Positions 35,762 to 45,527 of a stretch of 64,000 bases of DNA are shown here, one piece after another; position 1 is the first letter of the stretch, and each line of letters opens with the position of its first letter. Source of the DNA: Neurospora intermedia (Eukaryota; Ascomycota; Sordariomycetes; Sordariales; Sordariaceae); contig BTPP01000008.1 of the NCBI GenBank assembly GCA_037102815.1, forward strand, positions 248,001 to 312,000, given 5' to 3'. The translations under genes were made by a program, and so were the position numbers. The notes below the pieces were generated by a model. The model saw only the letters and a list, made by a program, of their open reading frames with translations, did not search any database and had not been told where the DNA came from.

Positions 35762-37216
35762 TTATTCAGAATCCTCCACAAGATTACCCAACAAACATCT
35801 CTTCTCCTCATCATCAACTACCATCTCACTTCTTCGTCTACTCAACCAGGACCCCGATCTCTTTCTGCCATTCACCCACCCCTTTTTCTCCTCTCCACCC
35901 TTCCCGTCATCACCAGCATCTCCATCACCCTCATGAACCGTCCTCTCCCCCTCTCCAAAAACCGGCTTGAATACAAAATCATAGCTCCCCCAAACCAAGT
36001 GCATCATCACGCTCATCATCCCCGCGACCCATCCCGGAACTTTGCCCTTATCATCAGCAACCCATTTCGTAAACTTCAACACAATGAAGAAAAGCGGCAT
36101 CCAGACGACCATGAATATCAGCCGACCAAGTTTCTGCCGGGTGGAGGTGACCGTGTAGGGTTCGAGGTTGTTTAGGTAGGACTGATAAGCGAGCGGGAGT
36201 TCATGCTCGATGGCGCCGTTGCGGAGGAGGGTAAGGTAGCGGAGGGAAGGTTGAGTCGGGGGAGTTTGGGGGCGGTGTATGGGAAGGAGGAGTTTCGATA
36301 ACGCCTGGCGCCACTTGGGGGGAAGTTTTGGTGGTTCTTTGGGGTCTTTGGGGTCGGAGTCTCCGCCGGTGATAGTAGTAGAATCCAAGCCTCCGGGAGG
36401 CTTAGGGTAGGGGTGCTTAGGGTCGTTGCCATCGTCGTCGGGGAGATCATTAGGCACCTGAGGAGCGTACAACGTCCGCGCCAGAAAAGGTTTGGGCAAG
36501 TCGGGGCGGGGGTGTTCGGGGATCCGAACGGGCGCGGGCAGTTCGATGCAGGGAACCAAGATCTCGTGGTAGCTGGCTCCGCCGCCTTCGGTCGCTATGA
36601 TGCGGGCGTAGTCTTCTGCTGTTACTTCGTAGACAACGCCGATAAGACCGCCCGTGTCCATGTTCCAATCCGAGTCTGCTGCACTTTTTCCCCCCGAGTT
36701 TTCCTGGGCCGGTGGTTGGGGTCCCGGAGATGGAAGATGGGGCGGATCGACGGGCGGAATAGGAATCACTGGTGGCTTCTTGGGCAGCTTCCGCAGAGCG
36801 ACGTTGGCGAAGCAGGGCTCCAGATAAGGAATACCGGGCAGGTCGAAGGTCAGACGGATCGAAGGCGCCGAGACGTTTACTTGGCTGAGGGGACGGATCT
36901 TGCGCATGCCGAGGAAGGTTTCGGCGCACATGTTGGAGCCGTAGGCAAGGTAGAGGACGGTGCTGGACGATGGGAGGTTTCCCACATCCGCCGCAGCGGG
37001 TACTGGGATCGGTTCATCGGGGAAGGGAGTGGGTGAGACGTCTGGTTGGGAGAGACGGGCGCGAGAAGTCCGTGGAATTGAGGATACGGATGGTTTTGCG
37101 GTGGAGGCAGAGGATGGAAGGTATTCGAGATGTTTGAGCGTTGCGGACGTTGTATCCTTATCATCTCTGGCGTACGTGCCACATTCCGTTGCGTTGTAGT
37201 CCTTCCGGGAGTACAT
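35762..37216 (-). CDS. Gamma-glutamylcyclotransferase-like membrane protein
   Basis: The 484-residue protein has the GGCT fold signature. It shows YLAYGSN (about 90-95, substrate loop) and MCAETFLGMR after it, GLIGVVYEVTAEDYARII and then ATEGG with the likely catalytic glutamate, followed by YHEILVPC. Proline-rich inserts interrupt the domain (around PPVIPIPPVDPP and a Pro/Asp/Lys stretch). The C-terminal third holds one clear membrane helix (about 365-386, RLIFMVVWMPLFFIVL) and a weaker second one (393-416), then a basic/acidic tail. Related enzymes release 5-oxoproline from gamma-glutamyl compounds and, in fungal toxin pathways (GliK type), process glutathione conjugates; activity here is inferred. 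The ATG at 37216 is used, since the further upstream frame lacks an ATG. Confidence 0.8.
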   Translation of the reverse strand: MYSRKDYNATECGTYARDDKDTTSATLKHLEYLPSSASTAKPSVSSIPRTSRARLSQPDVSPTPFPDEPIPVPAAADVGNLPSSSTVLYLAYGSNMCAETFLGMRKIRPLSQVNVSAPSIRLTFDLPGIPYLEPCFANVALRKLPKKPPVIPIPPVDPPHLPSPGPQPPAQENSGGKSAADSDWNMDTGGLIGVVYEVTAEDYARIIATEGGGASYHEILVPCIELPAPVRIPEHPRPDLPKPFLARTLYAPQVPNDLPDDDGNDPKHPYPKPPGGLDSTTITGGDSDPKDPKEPPKLPPKWRQALSKLLLPIHRPQTPPTQPSLRYLTLLRNGAIEHELPLAYQSYLNNLEPYTVTSTRQKLGRLIFMVVWMPLFFIVLKFTKWVADDKGKVPGWVAGMMSVMMHLVWGSYDFVFKPVFGEGERTVHEGDGDAGDDGKGGEEKKGWVNGRKRSGSWLSRRRSEMVVDDEEKRCLLGNLVEDSE

Positions 37217-38241
37217 GATTGCCTGGGTCGGGATATCGCCCGTGCACAGGTGGTGACAGATCAGTAGGTAGGGATGGAAAAGATGTACCAATCAGAAGGA
37301 TACTATCAAAGACGTGATTGCAATGAGAATGGCAAAAGATGGACGTTGGATGATCTTGAAGTATACAAGATTCAAGATCAACTAAAGCGCCAAAAGATGG
37401 GATGACAGATTCGTTTGTGGTTGAAGGCAGGTCGTTTGTTGCCGTCGGATTGGATTTACAATCCGGGAAGCACCGCTGCTGACTAATCGATCTGATTGGT
37501 GGAAGCTTATCGAATGCAACCTTATGGCGTAGGTATGTACACTGACAAAATAACCACCTCGATCGCCGTGCCGAATCGGAACGGGGCAATCTAGCGACAA
37601 TGATTCCCGAGACTCCGTCCCGCTTCGACTCCCATCCTCCGCTCGGCAATCTTGGGTATCCGATGCCCGAGTGCCCCCTGGTTGCGTTTCGTTCCGTAAA
37701 ACCATCAGGGTATTACGTTGACGGCTGCGAAGCGCGGTGCTTCCGTTATGATTGCACGGATTGCGTTCGGGCCACCTGACCATCTCTTGGTAGTTCAAGG
37801 GGTGAGACGGCTTCCGCGGCCCAGCATGATGCCACCACCTATATCGTCGATCTGAGGTGTTGACTACACGATTCGAATGGCGTTCGAAGTAACGACAGGC
37901 TTACATTCGATGTGACACTTTCTTCTCCATCGACTGGGAATGTTACAAATGTCCCTCGGCCGTTCCTTCCTTCGTGGTCGAGCTCCCGGATGCCTCCAAG
38001 AACAATGGGAAGGCGCGAAGGAATGATTAGGTCAAGGGGACGTTTTGCCCTCTCGATGCGCACATCCCACAATCTTCGATGATGCGTTTTGGACCAAATC
38101 CGATGTCCCAGTGTCCATCGGTGTTTCTCGTATCCAGATGGATTAGATTCTCACAACTGAACACTTCGAACTTGACGCATCTGATCAACTTGGCAATCGA
38201 GAACGAGCAGTTCTTCCGCGCTCCGTCATCATCCTTCCGCC
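37217..38241. other. Divergent promoter region
   Basis: About 1 kb between two divergent genes (GGCT-like on minus, 852-residue protein on plus). Short frames here have no domains or splice context. It probably carries both promoters and 5' leaders. Confidence 0.5.
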
Positions 38242-40865
38242 ATGGAGCAGTGGCTACCTCCAATCCACGAGAGCACTGCCGACCTGACACGGGCTGACGG
38301 AGGCGATTTCTGGACAGTCCTCTCCTCTCAACGCCGCGCTAGAAGCCCCTCAAGACTCACAGCGTTTTCCGATGTCAATGGACTGTCCTATCTTGGTTCC
38401 CTTCCCAAACCCATCATGATTGACTCAAGCCCCAAGAAAAGGGATCCGTTGGCGGATATGCTCCCCGACAGCTGGGAGCCAACTCAGAAGCATGATCCCA
38501 ATCCGAGTACGGAGACACCACCACAGCCCGAAAACAAGGCTCAGCCTACTGCCACTGCCCAAACTCAGAACAGAACACCTCTCTCCGCCGACGATCTAGC
38601 CTCCGACATGCCATGGAACTCTGTCTCTTCCCGCAAAATACCTACAAAGACCCGTCAGTCCCAAGCTAAGCCAAAGGCCAAGCCCAGCAAAGATGCTGGC
38701 TCAACCTCGCCAACCGAACCTAACAAGTCCACCGATCCTACGTCCCCCTATGATGGGCTTGCTCTTCGGAGATCCCCTCGGATTTCTCAGCTCAATGCTC
38801 ACCAGAAGCTCCAGAAGACTACTCCTCCCCCTTCGATGTCTGAAGTCGAAAAGGACATCCAGAAATCGAAGAGTGGCCCAATTCCCCCCATACCTAGGAA
38901 GCGAAAGGCAGGACCACATGCGACCGAGACTTTGGATACGAGTGGCTCAGATACACGATACAAGGCAGCAACAGCGTTGCCGGCCAAGCCTTCCAAGGTC
39001 CCACGCCTTGAGCGAGCCAGTTCAACCAAGTGCGAAACTGCTACCAAAGACAGTGAGGCAGCAAGACCCAGGCCAGCAAACAGAGAAACTCGAACTCCAG
39101 CTGAGCCGGACGAGGGAGTCTTCCCCCACGGTGACAGAACTGAGAAGCATATCCCGGCAAGCAACAAGCTTCAGTCTCCTAATGAGCCGGAAGAGTCAGT
39201 GCTTTCCTATCACAACAAAGTGGAAAAGCAGGACTCGACAACAACTGGAGTCCAAACTTCGAATGAGCTGGAGGAAATGTTGCAGCCCCCTCACGAGAGG
39301 ACTCAGAAGATCGACACGCAGCCCATCTACCAAAACCAGGCAATACAACAGTTCAGTTCCCAGCTGCCATCTGAAGACGCGTTCCTTGCTAACGCGTTCC
39401 TTGCTAAGACAACTGCCAACCTGATGGCGGTCACTCAATATGAGCAAAGGCCATCTGGCGAGCAAGCAACCCTTATTCATGACGTGGCCAATAAATCACC
39501 TAAACGTATTTCGAGGGATGCTGTCTCTTCGCTAGTGTCCAAAGACATTGTGCCTTCACATGTCGCTCATATGTGGGATAGATTGGCTCAGAGAGGACCC
39601 CAACACCAGATTCTCGACCTTGAACAGGCGCAGGAGGCGGTTCCCGTATCTCAACCTACATTTCGTGGACAAAAGCATCATGGCGTTAACTCTGAACCCT
39701 CTAGTTCTCCTTTGTTCGTGGATCAAGGTCCTGTTTATGACGATGATCAAGAACCTGGAGCGGCACCAAGGTCTCTTAGGAACATGTTCCGCAATGGCTT
39801 GGAGACATTCAAAGACCAAGTTTTGCATCGCAACACAGCTCCCACACTTCGCAAACAGCCGTCTCACGACCAGTTGCCTGTCCAGGCTATCGCTCAGCAA
39901 TCTGACCTCGCCTACTCGTTGCCGCATGCTGCCAATCTTACAAACGAATTTCAAGGAACGCCAGTTCAGTGCCCGCAAAGTCAATGGAGTGCTTCGACGC
40001 CATTGGAGCAGAGCAGAGCAGCGAGCCCGGGAGAGGTCTGGAGGAGAGAGACAGAGGATAACTCGACATATGCGATTTTACACAAGATAGGAATGGTGAG
40101 TTCCACCGCCCATGAGCCTCTTGGGTGATGTTTGATGCCCTAACCTTGATCTCCCTATAGATGCTACATCGCGCACTTAAGCCGAGTGAAGAAGTTGTGG
40201 ACGACATAATCAGGGACTACCTGGAGAATTCAGTGCTGCTACTTGAGCTTATGAACACTTGTCATGAAACTGAAAGGGAATCCACTGTTGAAAACTACGA
40301 AGCCGCAACCAAAAGGTTGTACTCCATGTTCGACACAGCCTTGCAGGACGTCCGACACCTGCAGGAGCAATTGCAGTCATTTGACATCTCGAAGATACTG
40401 GCCAGTGCCCGTAGCCCTGAACTTGTCAAAAAAATGCATATGTTGAATCGGTTGTGCGATGAGCGCCTGAGAGAATACGTTGAACAATCTTCACGCGCGA
40501 CGACCGAAGAAGAGGATCCAGTCCCAAAGAAGGACGACCTTGTGGAACTCTTCAAGGCACAGCTATACGAACAGATTGGACATTCTGTCGACGTGACCAC
40601 GAAGCTCCAGATGATCGATGCGGAAGCAGATGAGTTCATTGAGAATCTCCGCAATGAGATAGGCTTTCGGAGCAGACAGTCTGGTGTTCAACGAGTCTCG
40701 GACGAACCTGAACCCGCCTTTCAAGCTATGAGGCAGGATGATAACGCCATGTTCGGTTCGAAGCAGAAGAAGCCTGCTTCTGCTGGCGAGATACTGTCTG
40801 ACATTTCTCAGGAGGTCATCGAGGTGTCGTCACACTATGACTCAGATAGTGATTACGTTGACTGA
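38242..40865 (+). CDS. Hypothetical nuclear-type protein, 852 residues, helical C-terminus
   Basis: Two exons, 38242-40095 and 40161-40865, are joined by a 65-base intron (GTGAGT donor, CCTAAC branch, CTATAG acceptor) with phase 0 on both sides. Exon 1 (618 residues) is low in hydrophobic residues and rich in Ser, Pro, Lys and Glu. It contains basic clusters such as PRKRKAG that could be nuclear signals and a local duplication FLANAFLAK. Exon 2 is ordered and helical, starting LKPSEEVVDDIIRDYLENS and continuing through heptad-like stretches (LQDVRHLQEQLQSFDISKIL, LNRLCDERLREYVEQ), then an acidic end, DSDSDYVD. I do not recognise a family. The architecture suggests a chromatin or chromosome-associated protein, which is only an inference. 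Confidence 0.8.
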
Positions 40866-41684
40866 TCCGTTTCTTTTCACAATGTTTCGTTACATTGGCC
40901 GTTCTCTAGATATTTTTCTGTCCCTTTTTCTTCAAACAGATACGTGTATCCTTGAGGGAAGTGTCAACTTTCGGGTAGTCAAGTCATATGTGCAAATCTT
41001 CTGTTAACTGGAGGCTGGTGGAAAGACCGGAGCCAAGTGTCTGAGATAAAATCCTAGTCCAATATGGACAACAATATTGTGCCAGTGGGTGGCCTTCAAT
41101 TCACGTTGGTCTTGATCCTATATTTTGGTAGTTTCCAATGCCGCAGAAAGCCACATACGATACTGAAAGTTCAACAGTATGAGTATCTATCCCTGGCCCC
41201 ATCTCCCTGACGTATGGAACATCGTAAGCAAGTGCCACAACTGGAAGAATACAGATACCGAGAATGAGAAATCAGTGGTTGAAAGTTTGATGGTGGGCCC
41301 CCGGGTTACGCTCCCTCTTCTGCCTGCCCACCGCTTTCCCCCCTCTCCATTGAAGACACTCAAGTCAAATGCCCCGCCGCGCGAAGCTTTTCCTCTCGCA
41401 CCAACAATAACACTACCTTCACAACCAGACCTGACTTTTGCAAGAAAGACACATCGAGTATTCTCCTCAGTAACGCAGATCTACACCTATAAGCCCACAT
41501 CGTCCTTCACCCTTTAAAGCTTCAAGGTCAGAACCCATCCTTGATCAGACTACAAGCCGGCATCTACGAGCGCAATGTAAGCAACCCAGCCTGACAGGCC
41601 TCACCTTTCCACCTATTCAACTCCTGCCCAAGCTACTCATTTGTCACTCATACTCGTGCTTTCCTTTGACTGGGCAGACAAGCG
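40866..41684. other. Intergenic
   Basis: 3' flank of the 852-residue gene and 5' flank of the Gag-like gene. No supported coding frame. A pyrimidine-rich patch at 41310-41420 may be the start of the leader. Confidence 0.4.
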
Positions 41685-41866
41685 ATGCCCTCATCGATGC
41701 CCCTACTGTAAGTACAGTAGCCAGCTAACGCGCGCATATATCAGTTTTTCCTCACAGAATACCATCCAGCACTGAGGTCAAGCGTCCTCGTTCTTCTCTC
41801 AAGACCTCATCACCAACCTTGCTACTTCACCAAAGCAAGCAAGCATCAGCCAAGCGGCAGAAGTGA
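41685..41866 (+). other. Spliced upstream ORF in the leader of the Gag-like gene
   Basis: An ATG at 41685 begins eight codons interrupted by a good intron (GTAAGT at 41708, GCTAAC branch, CTCACAG ending at 41757). It then continues as IPSSTEVKRPRSSLKTSS and stops at TGA 41864-41866, two bases before the ATG of the main frame. If translated, this 43-residue peptide would limit initiation at the main start. It also resembles the N-terminus of the second Gag-like protein (VKREPVSSSS, likewise behind a first intron). It may be a former N-terminal exon cut off by a frameshift. Confidence 0.35.
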
Positions 41867-41868
41867 CA

Positions 41869-42240
41869 ATGGCCGCCCCCGATCAGCCCGTTTACGTGGT
41901 TAATTACTACCACCTTCCGTTCGGTCTGGTGGAGCTAGAGGGCCACCAAAACTTTGAGATGTGGGATACCACCCTCCGCCAGTATCTCAGAGCGGCTTCC
42001 CTTCTGCACCACTTGGTGCTTGATGAAATGAGTCCCGAGCAGCGGGCGTGCGACACCTGTCGCGACAATTGGAACGTCGAGCGGGGCAGGGTATTAACCC
42101 TCATCGATCTTACCCTCGGCAACAGGCTTGTTCGGGAGGCTCTTTACGAGAGCGGCTGGCAGGACAACCACCCAAGCCCAATTTACCATTACGAAATGGT
42201 AATCGGCATCTGGGGGCCCGCCGGCCAGAACTGGGCTTGA
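41869..42240 (+). CDS. Small Gag-like (Ty1/copia UBN2-type) protein A
   Basis: 123 residues from the ATG at 41869; the two codons before it begin with GTG and are probably leader. The key segment at about 20-40 reads LVELEGHQNFEMWDTTLRQYL. It is followed by a predicted helical stretch with WNVERGRVLTLIDLTLGNRL and an ending SPIYHYEMVIGIWG. This matches the second protein at 59.6 kb along its length, and the L-x-L-x-G-x-NFE-x-WD opening resembles the N-terminal Gag domain of copia-type retrotransposons (DUF4219/UBN2). No protease, integrase, reverse transcriptase or LTR is nearby, and the frame is intact and not RIP-mutated, so it looks like a host gene. The family call is by motif only. Function unknown. 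Confidence 0.6.
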   Translation: MAAPDQPVYVVNYYHLPFGLVELEGHQNFEMWDTTLRQYLRAASLLHHLVLDEMSPEQRACDTCRDNWNVERGRVLTLIDLTLGNRLVREALYESGWQDNHPSPIYHYEMVIGIWGPAGQNWA

Positions 42241-44655
42241 GCTGCGAGATACTCAGCCCCTCTCTTTACTTCGACGATATCCCTACTGTCAGAGATGTTG
42301 GCCTTAGTGTCTTCGACGAAAGGTATTCTTTTACTATAAGTTAAGACGACTCACTCTATAATATGATGAAACTATGGGCGCAAAAGTCTCGACAAGTCTA
42401 GAAGTGTTCGGCGTGGAGTGAAGATGAAGGGAAATCCTCGTGGAACCTGGAGGGGAAGTTTGAGCTGAAGGGGAGGCAAAGCTGCGACAGATGTCGGGCA
42501 TTCACCAGGTTAACAAGATATTACTGTTGGACCGAATGGCATCAACTTTCCTCCTAAGTATGCCTTCACATCCAACAGCACGTCGGATAATGACTTGCAG
42601 AGCGGTACGGTTCCTGTTGGCTCTCGGAGATTCCCTCAACATGTGCTGCGCAAGATACAGGGTGGAGAATTGATGGACAGACTTGCGTTGGCGTTCAAGA
42701 AATGGATAAGTGGCGATATGAAGCTGTTAGTGAACAGTCCCAAAGTCACGACGTTACGATATAATAGACAAAGTAATTGCAACGACCTTGATAAATCTGG
42801 TCAAACACCACCTCTTCTTTATAAGCTCATTATCTAATTGTGCCACATTCTCCCAAGTGACATATTGCCTGTGTTCACATCATGTGCCAAAGCTAAACCA
42901 GGGTGCTTATCTACCTCTACCTCTCCGTGTTGTGGCCGTTGGCCGACAATAAATCCCACTAATGAGAATGATACCAAGTCTCGCCAACGAGGACAACCCC
43001 GGGCAATCTCAATCCTCCTCCCTATCAACCTCCCTCACTCTTTCCCTCCTCACCGTCAGCAACACCCAATAACAACGACCTCCTTTGACTTGATTGATAA
43101 CAAAAGGTTTGGAAACTAGAGGTAGGTATCACCTAGTATAGCAGGCACAATGCATGCTGGTAGGGAGCCCCAAGTCGCAAACTGGAGTCAGAGGACTGAC
43201 TACTTAGTGGCGGAGGAGGGTGCCCTATAACGCACACAATCGCTAGATCAAGTGGCCATCGATTTGGAGACCAGTTCGACCTCTTCATCCACAGGGCCTG
43301 CCTGAGTCTGAGTGGAGTGAGATAACAGAACATCGCAGGTCTCGATGGATGGATGATCGAGGCAACCTTTAGACACCGAAGCGGGAAACCCTGAGTCACA
43401 ACAAGCGTTGTCTAACAGACAATCAATGTTTAGAAAACAGTAACTGTTTTCCAGACGGCATTGATTATCTTCCAAACATTAATTATCTTCCAAGCCCCTG
43501 GAAATTAAAAGTATAAGGCTTAGTATAGGGTATAACCTTCTATACTTTAGTAGCTCTGATAGTGGTCTTTTAAGGTGAAGGCTGAGGCTGGTATTGGAAT
43601 TTGAAAGGTCTTCTGGAATAGCTTTGAAAAAGTTGGTCACGAACGGGAATTGAACAAAGGTTACGAGCAAAATTAGAAATGAATGAAGGACTACTTCATT
43701 AGCCGCTTGACTATTAAGCCAATTCATTATTGCTGAAGGAAATAGTTGGTTCTTTCCGTTAATAAATATTATTCGGGGTGGAAGGAAGGTAGGACTTTGA
43801 GACTTTGAAAAATTTCGAAATTTGGACCCGACCCGGCTCCAAAACCAAGGATACTGTATTACAGGGCTTACCCCCTATAAGAAACATGCATTGTTTTTTT
43901 AATATTGATTGTGGTTATTGTCCAACAACTACAATGCATGTCTGGAAACAGATTTTCCCACTACGGCAGATGTCTCTGTGGAACCAGGAGAGGTCTACCA
44001 CCCCCCCTCCCGGGAAGAGCCGCCAAGGTACTTGGACCTTAAGTACAATTAACGCTTGCCCAAGTATCTGGGTAAAGGGCTTGTAGATGACGAGCGCACA
44101 GCACCGTTCAAGATCCTCTTCTAGCCCTCAAACATTGAGTACCTAATATAATGAGGTGCTCGGAAGAGAGCTCCTCCCGCCTGAACCTGAGGACTGGCCC
44201 GAAAGCAACCAACCGGATAGAATAACCTGGCACGAATGTGTACTAAGCATAGCTAATCTCTAGCATGCAGCCAATATCGAGAGTTGGTTGGATGGGATTA
44301 GTGTGTGCCCTATGCTGGCCTGACCTACCTACCTAGTTGCTAAGATCGTATGGGGACCACTAGATCTATATCCCCCCTTTCCGCCCAAATTGTGGTTGGG
44401 ACCGAGATAGACCCGTCCCTCATTGGTGTCGGTAAAGCCGAGGAAGTATTTCTATCGATGACATGGAGGACTTATTGCATTTGGCCGCTAGGTTACCTAC
44501 CTAGGTAAGGTACCTACATGACACGAAGTCTGAGTCCGGTCGGAATCAGGCAAGAACTGAACGAAGCTCGCCGGCCTGTTCGGGGAGATGTCTTCTTCAG
44601 GTTTAGCTACGTAGGTAGGTAGATACCTACATACTGCGGAAGGTGCAAGTAGGGA
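42241..44655. other. Spacer with a decayed tRNA-like segment
   Basis: No supported gene. From 43400 to 43960 the composition becomes AT-richer and holds small repeats (attatcttccaa twice near 43465-43490). A minus-strand frame at 43727-43479 has no domain and overlaps the tRNA-like stretch at 43725-43635. taggtacct-type words cluster at 44325-44340, 44490-44520 and 44608-44632. Confidence 0.4.
43635..43725 (-). pseudogene. tRNA-like sequence, probably non-functional
   Basis: The minus strand shows AATAGTCAAGCGGCTAA (A-box or D-arm like). A stem-loop ATGAA-GTAGTCC-TTCAT has five paired bases and a seven-base loop with T at position 2. Further on comes TTTGTTCAATTCCCG (B-box or T-arm like). 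Acceptor-stem pairing is poor. It could be a decayed nuclear tRNA or a transferred organellar tRNA fragment. Confidence 0.3.
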
Positions 44656-44838
44656 TCATGGGGCCAGTTCGTGGATAGAAGGCGCTTGCAAAAGGGATAT
44701 ATATGATGACGTCCATGCCATTGCTTGGTCGACGCATTGCTTCTTGATTGCTACGACGTTTTGACGGACTTGAGGGAGCACGTAGGCATAGAGGACTATG
44801 ATGGCGATGAGCACTGGGATGAATGAGAATGAGAACAT
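44656..44838 (-). CDS. Possible 60-residue single-pass membrane peptide
   Basis: An ATG (44838-44836) opens 60 codons: MFSFSFIPVLIAIIVLYAYV forms a hydrophobic N-terminal segment, followed by a polar amphipathic part (PQVRQNVVAIKKQ) and a short end, SIHELAP. The hydrophobic N-terminus with following basic residues is typical of small membrane or mitochondrial proteins. No homologue is recognised, and the frame is short enough to be chance. Confidence 0.35.
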   Translation of the reverse strand: MFSFSFIPVLIAIIVLYAYVLPQVRQNVVAIKKQCVDQAMAWTSSYISLLQAPSIHELAP

Positions 44839-45527
44839 ACGCTAGGTATGGAATTGGAGGGGGATGGTGCCGAGAATGGTGGATATATTTATACAAAGGG
44901 TGAAAGTTGTATGGAGGTATTATTGTAGAACGATGGATCATGATGATTTCCATATGTTGAGAACAAGGCTACCTCTAGACACAGTACGCCCGTCGGAAAT
45001 GTCTGGATGGGTGGAAACCACGGAGAAGTTGATGGTGATGTGTTATAATTCACTGAAACTGGTAGCGGTTGGGGTTACGTGCAATAAGACTACATATACC
45101 AGCAGCCCAAGGTTTCGACTCTAGCTGTCCGTACTTGTCTTCCGCTGTGGGTTCTTTATGCCAACCGAGCTATTTTACCTATTGCCGCTCCCGCCAGGTC
45201 CAACATGTTGCTTCGTGCATCCAACCTTCTTTGATACCACCCGAATCACCGTCGAAACAGTCTCCTCTATCCAGTCTATCCGAAACTGGTGGGATGAGAA
45301 CTGGCGGGACAGGAACATAGCGAAATAGTATCAGATTGCGGCATAGCTTGTGATCCTCCGAGTTCGATAACCGCGAAACAACGATGTTAGCGAGCCATCA
45401 CTCTGCCCATAGGGTTACTCCATTAGGTTCATCCCAAGAACGAAGTGTATTTCAAGCATTCTTCTCCAGCATAAAAGAAAGTGCGTGCTCATTAGCACCC
45501 CAATTATACGCCCGAGCATCTTCCTCA
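44839..45527. other. Intergenic
   Basis: Between the start of the small membrane frame and the 3' end of the chromodomain gene. No supported coding frame or repeat was found. Confidence 0.4.
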
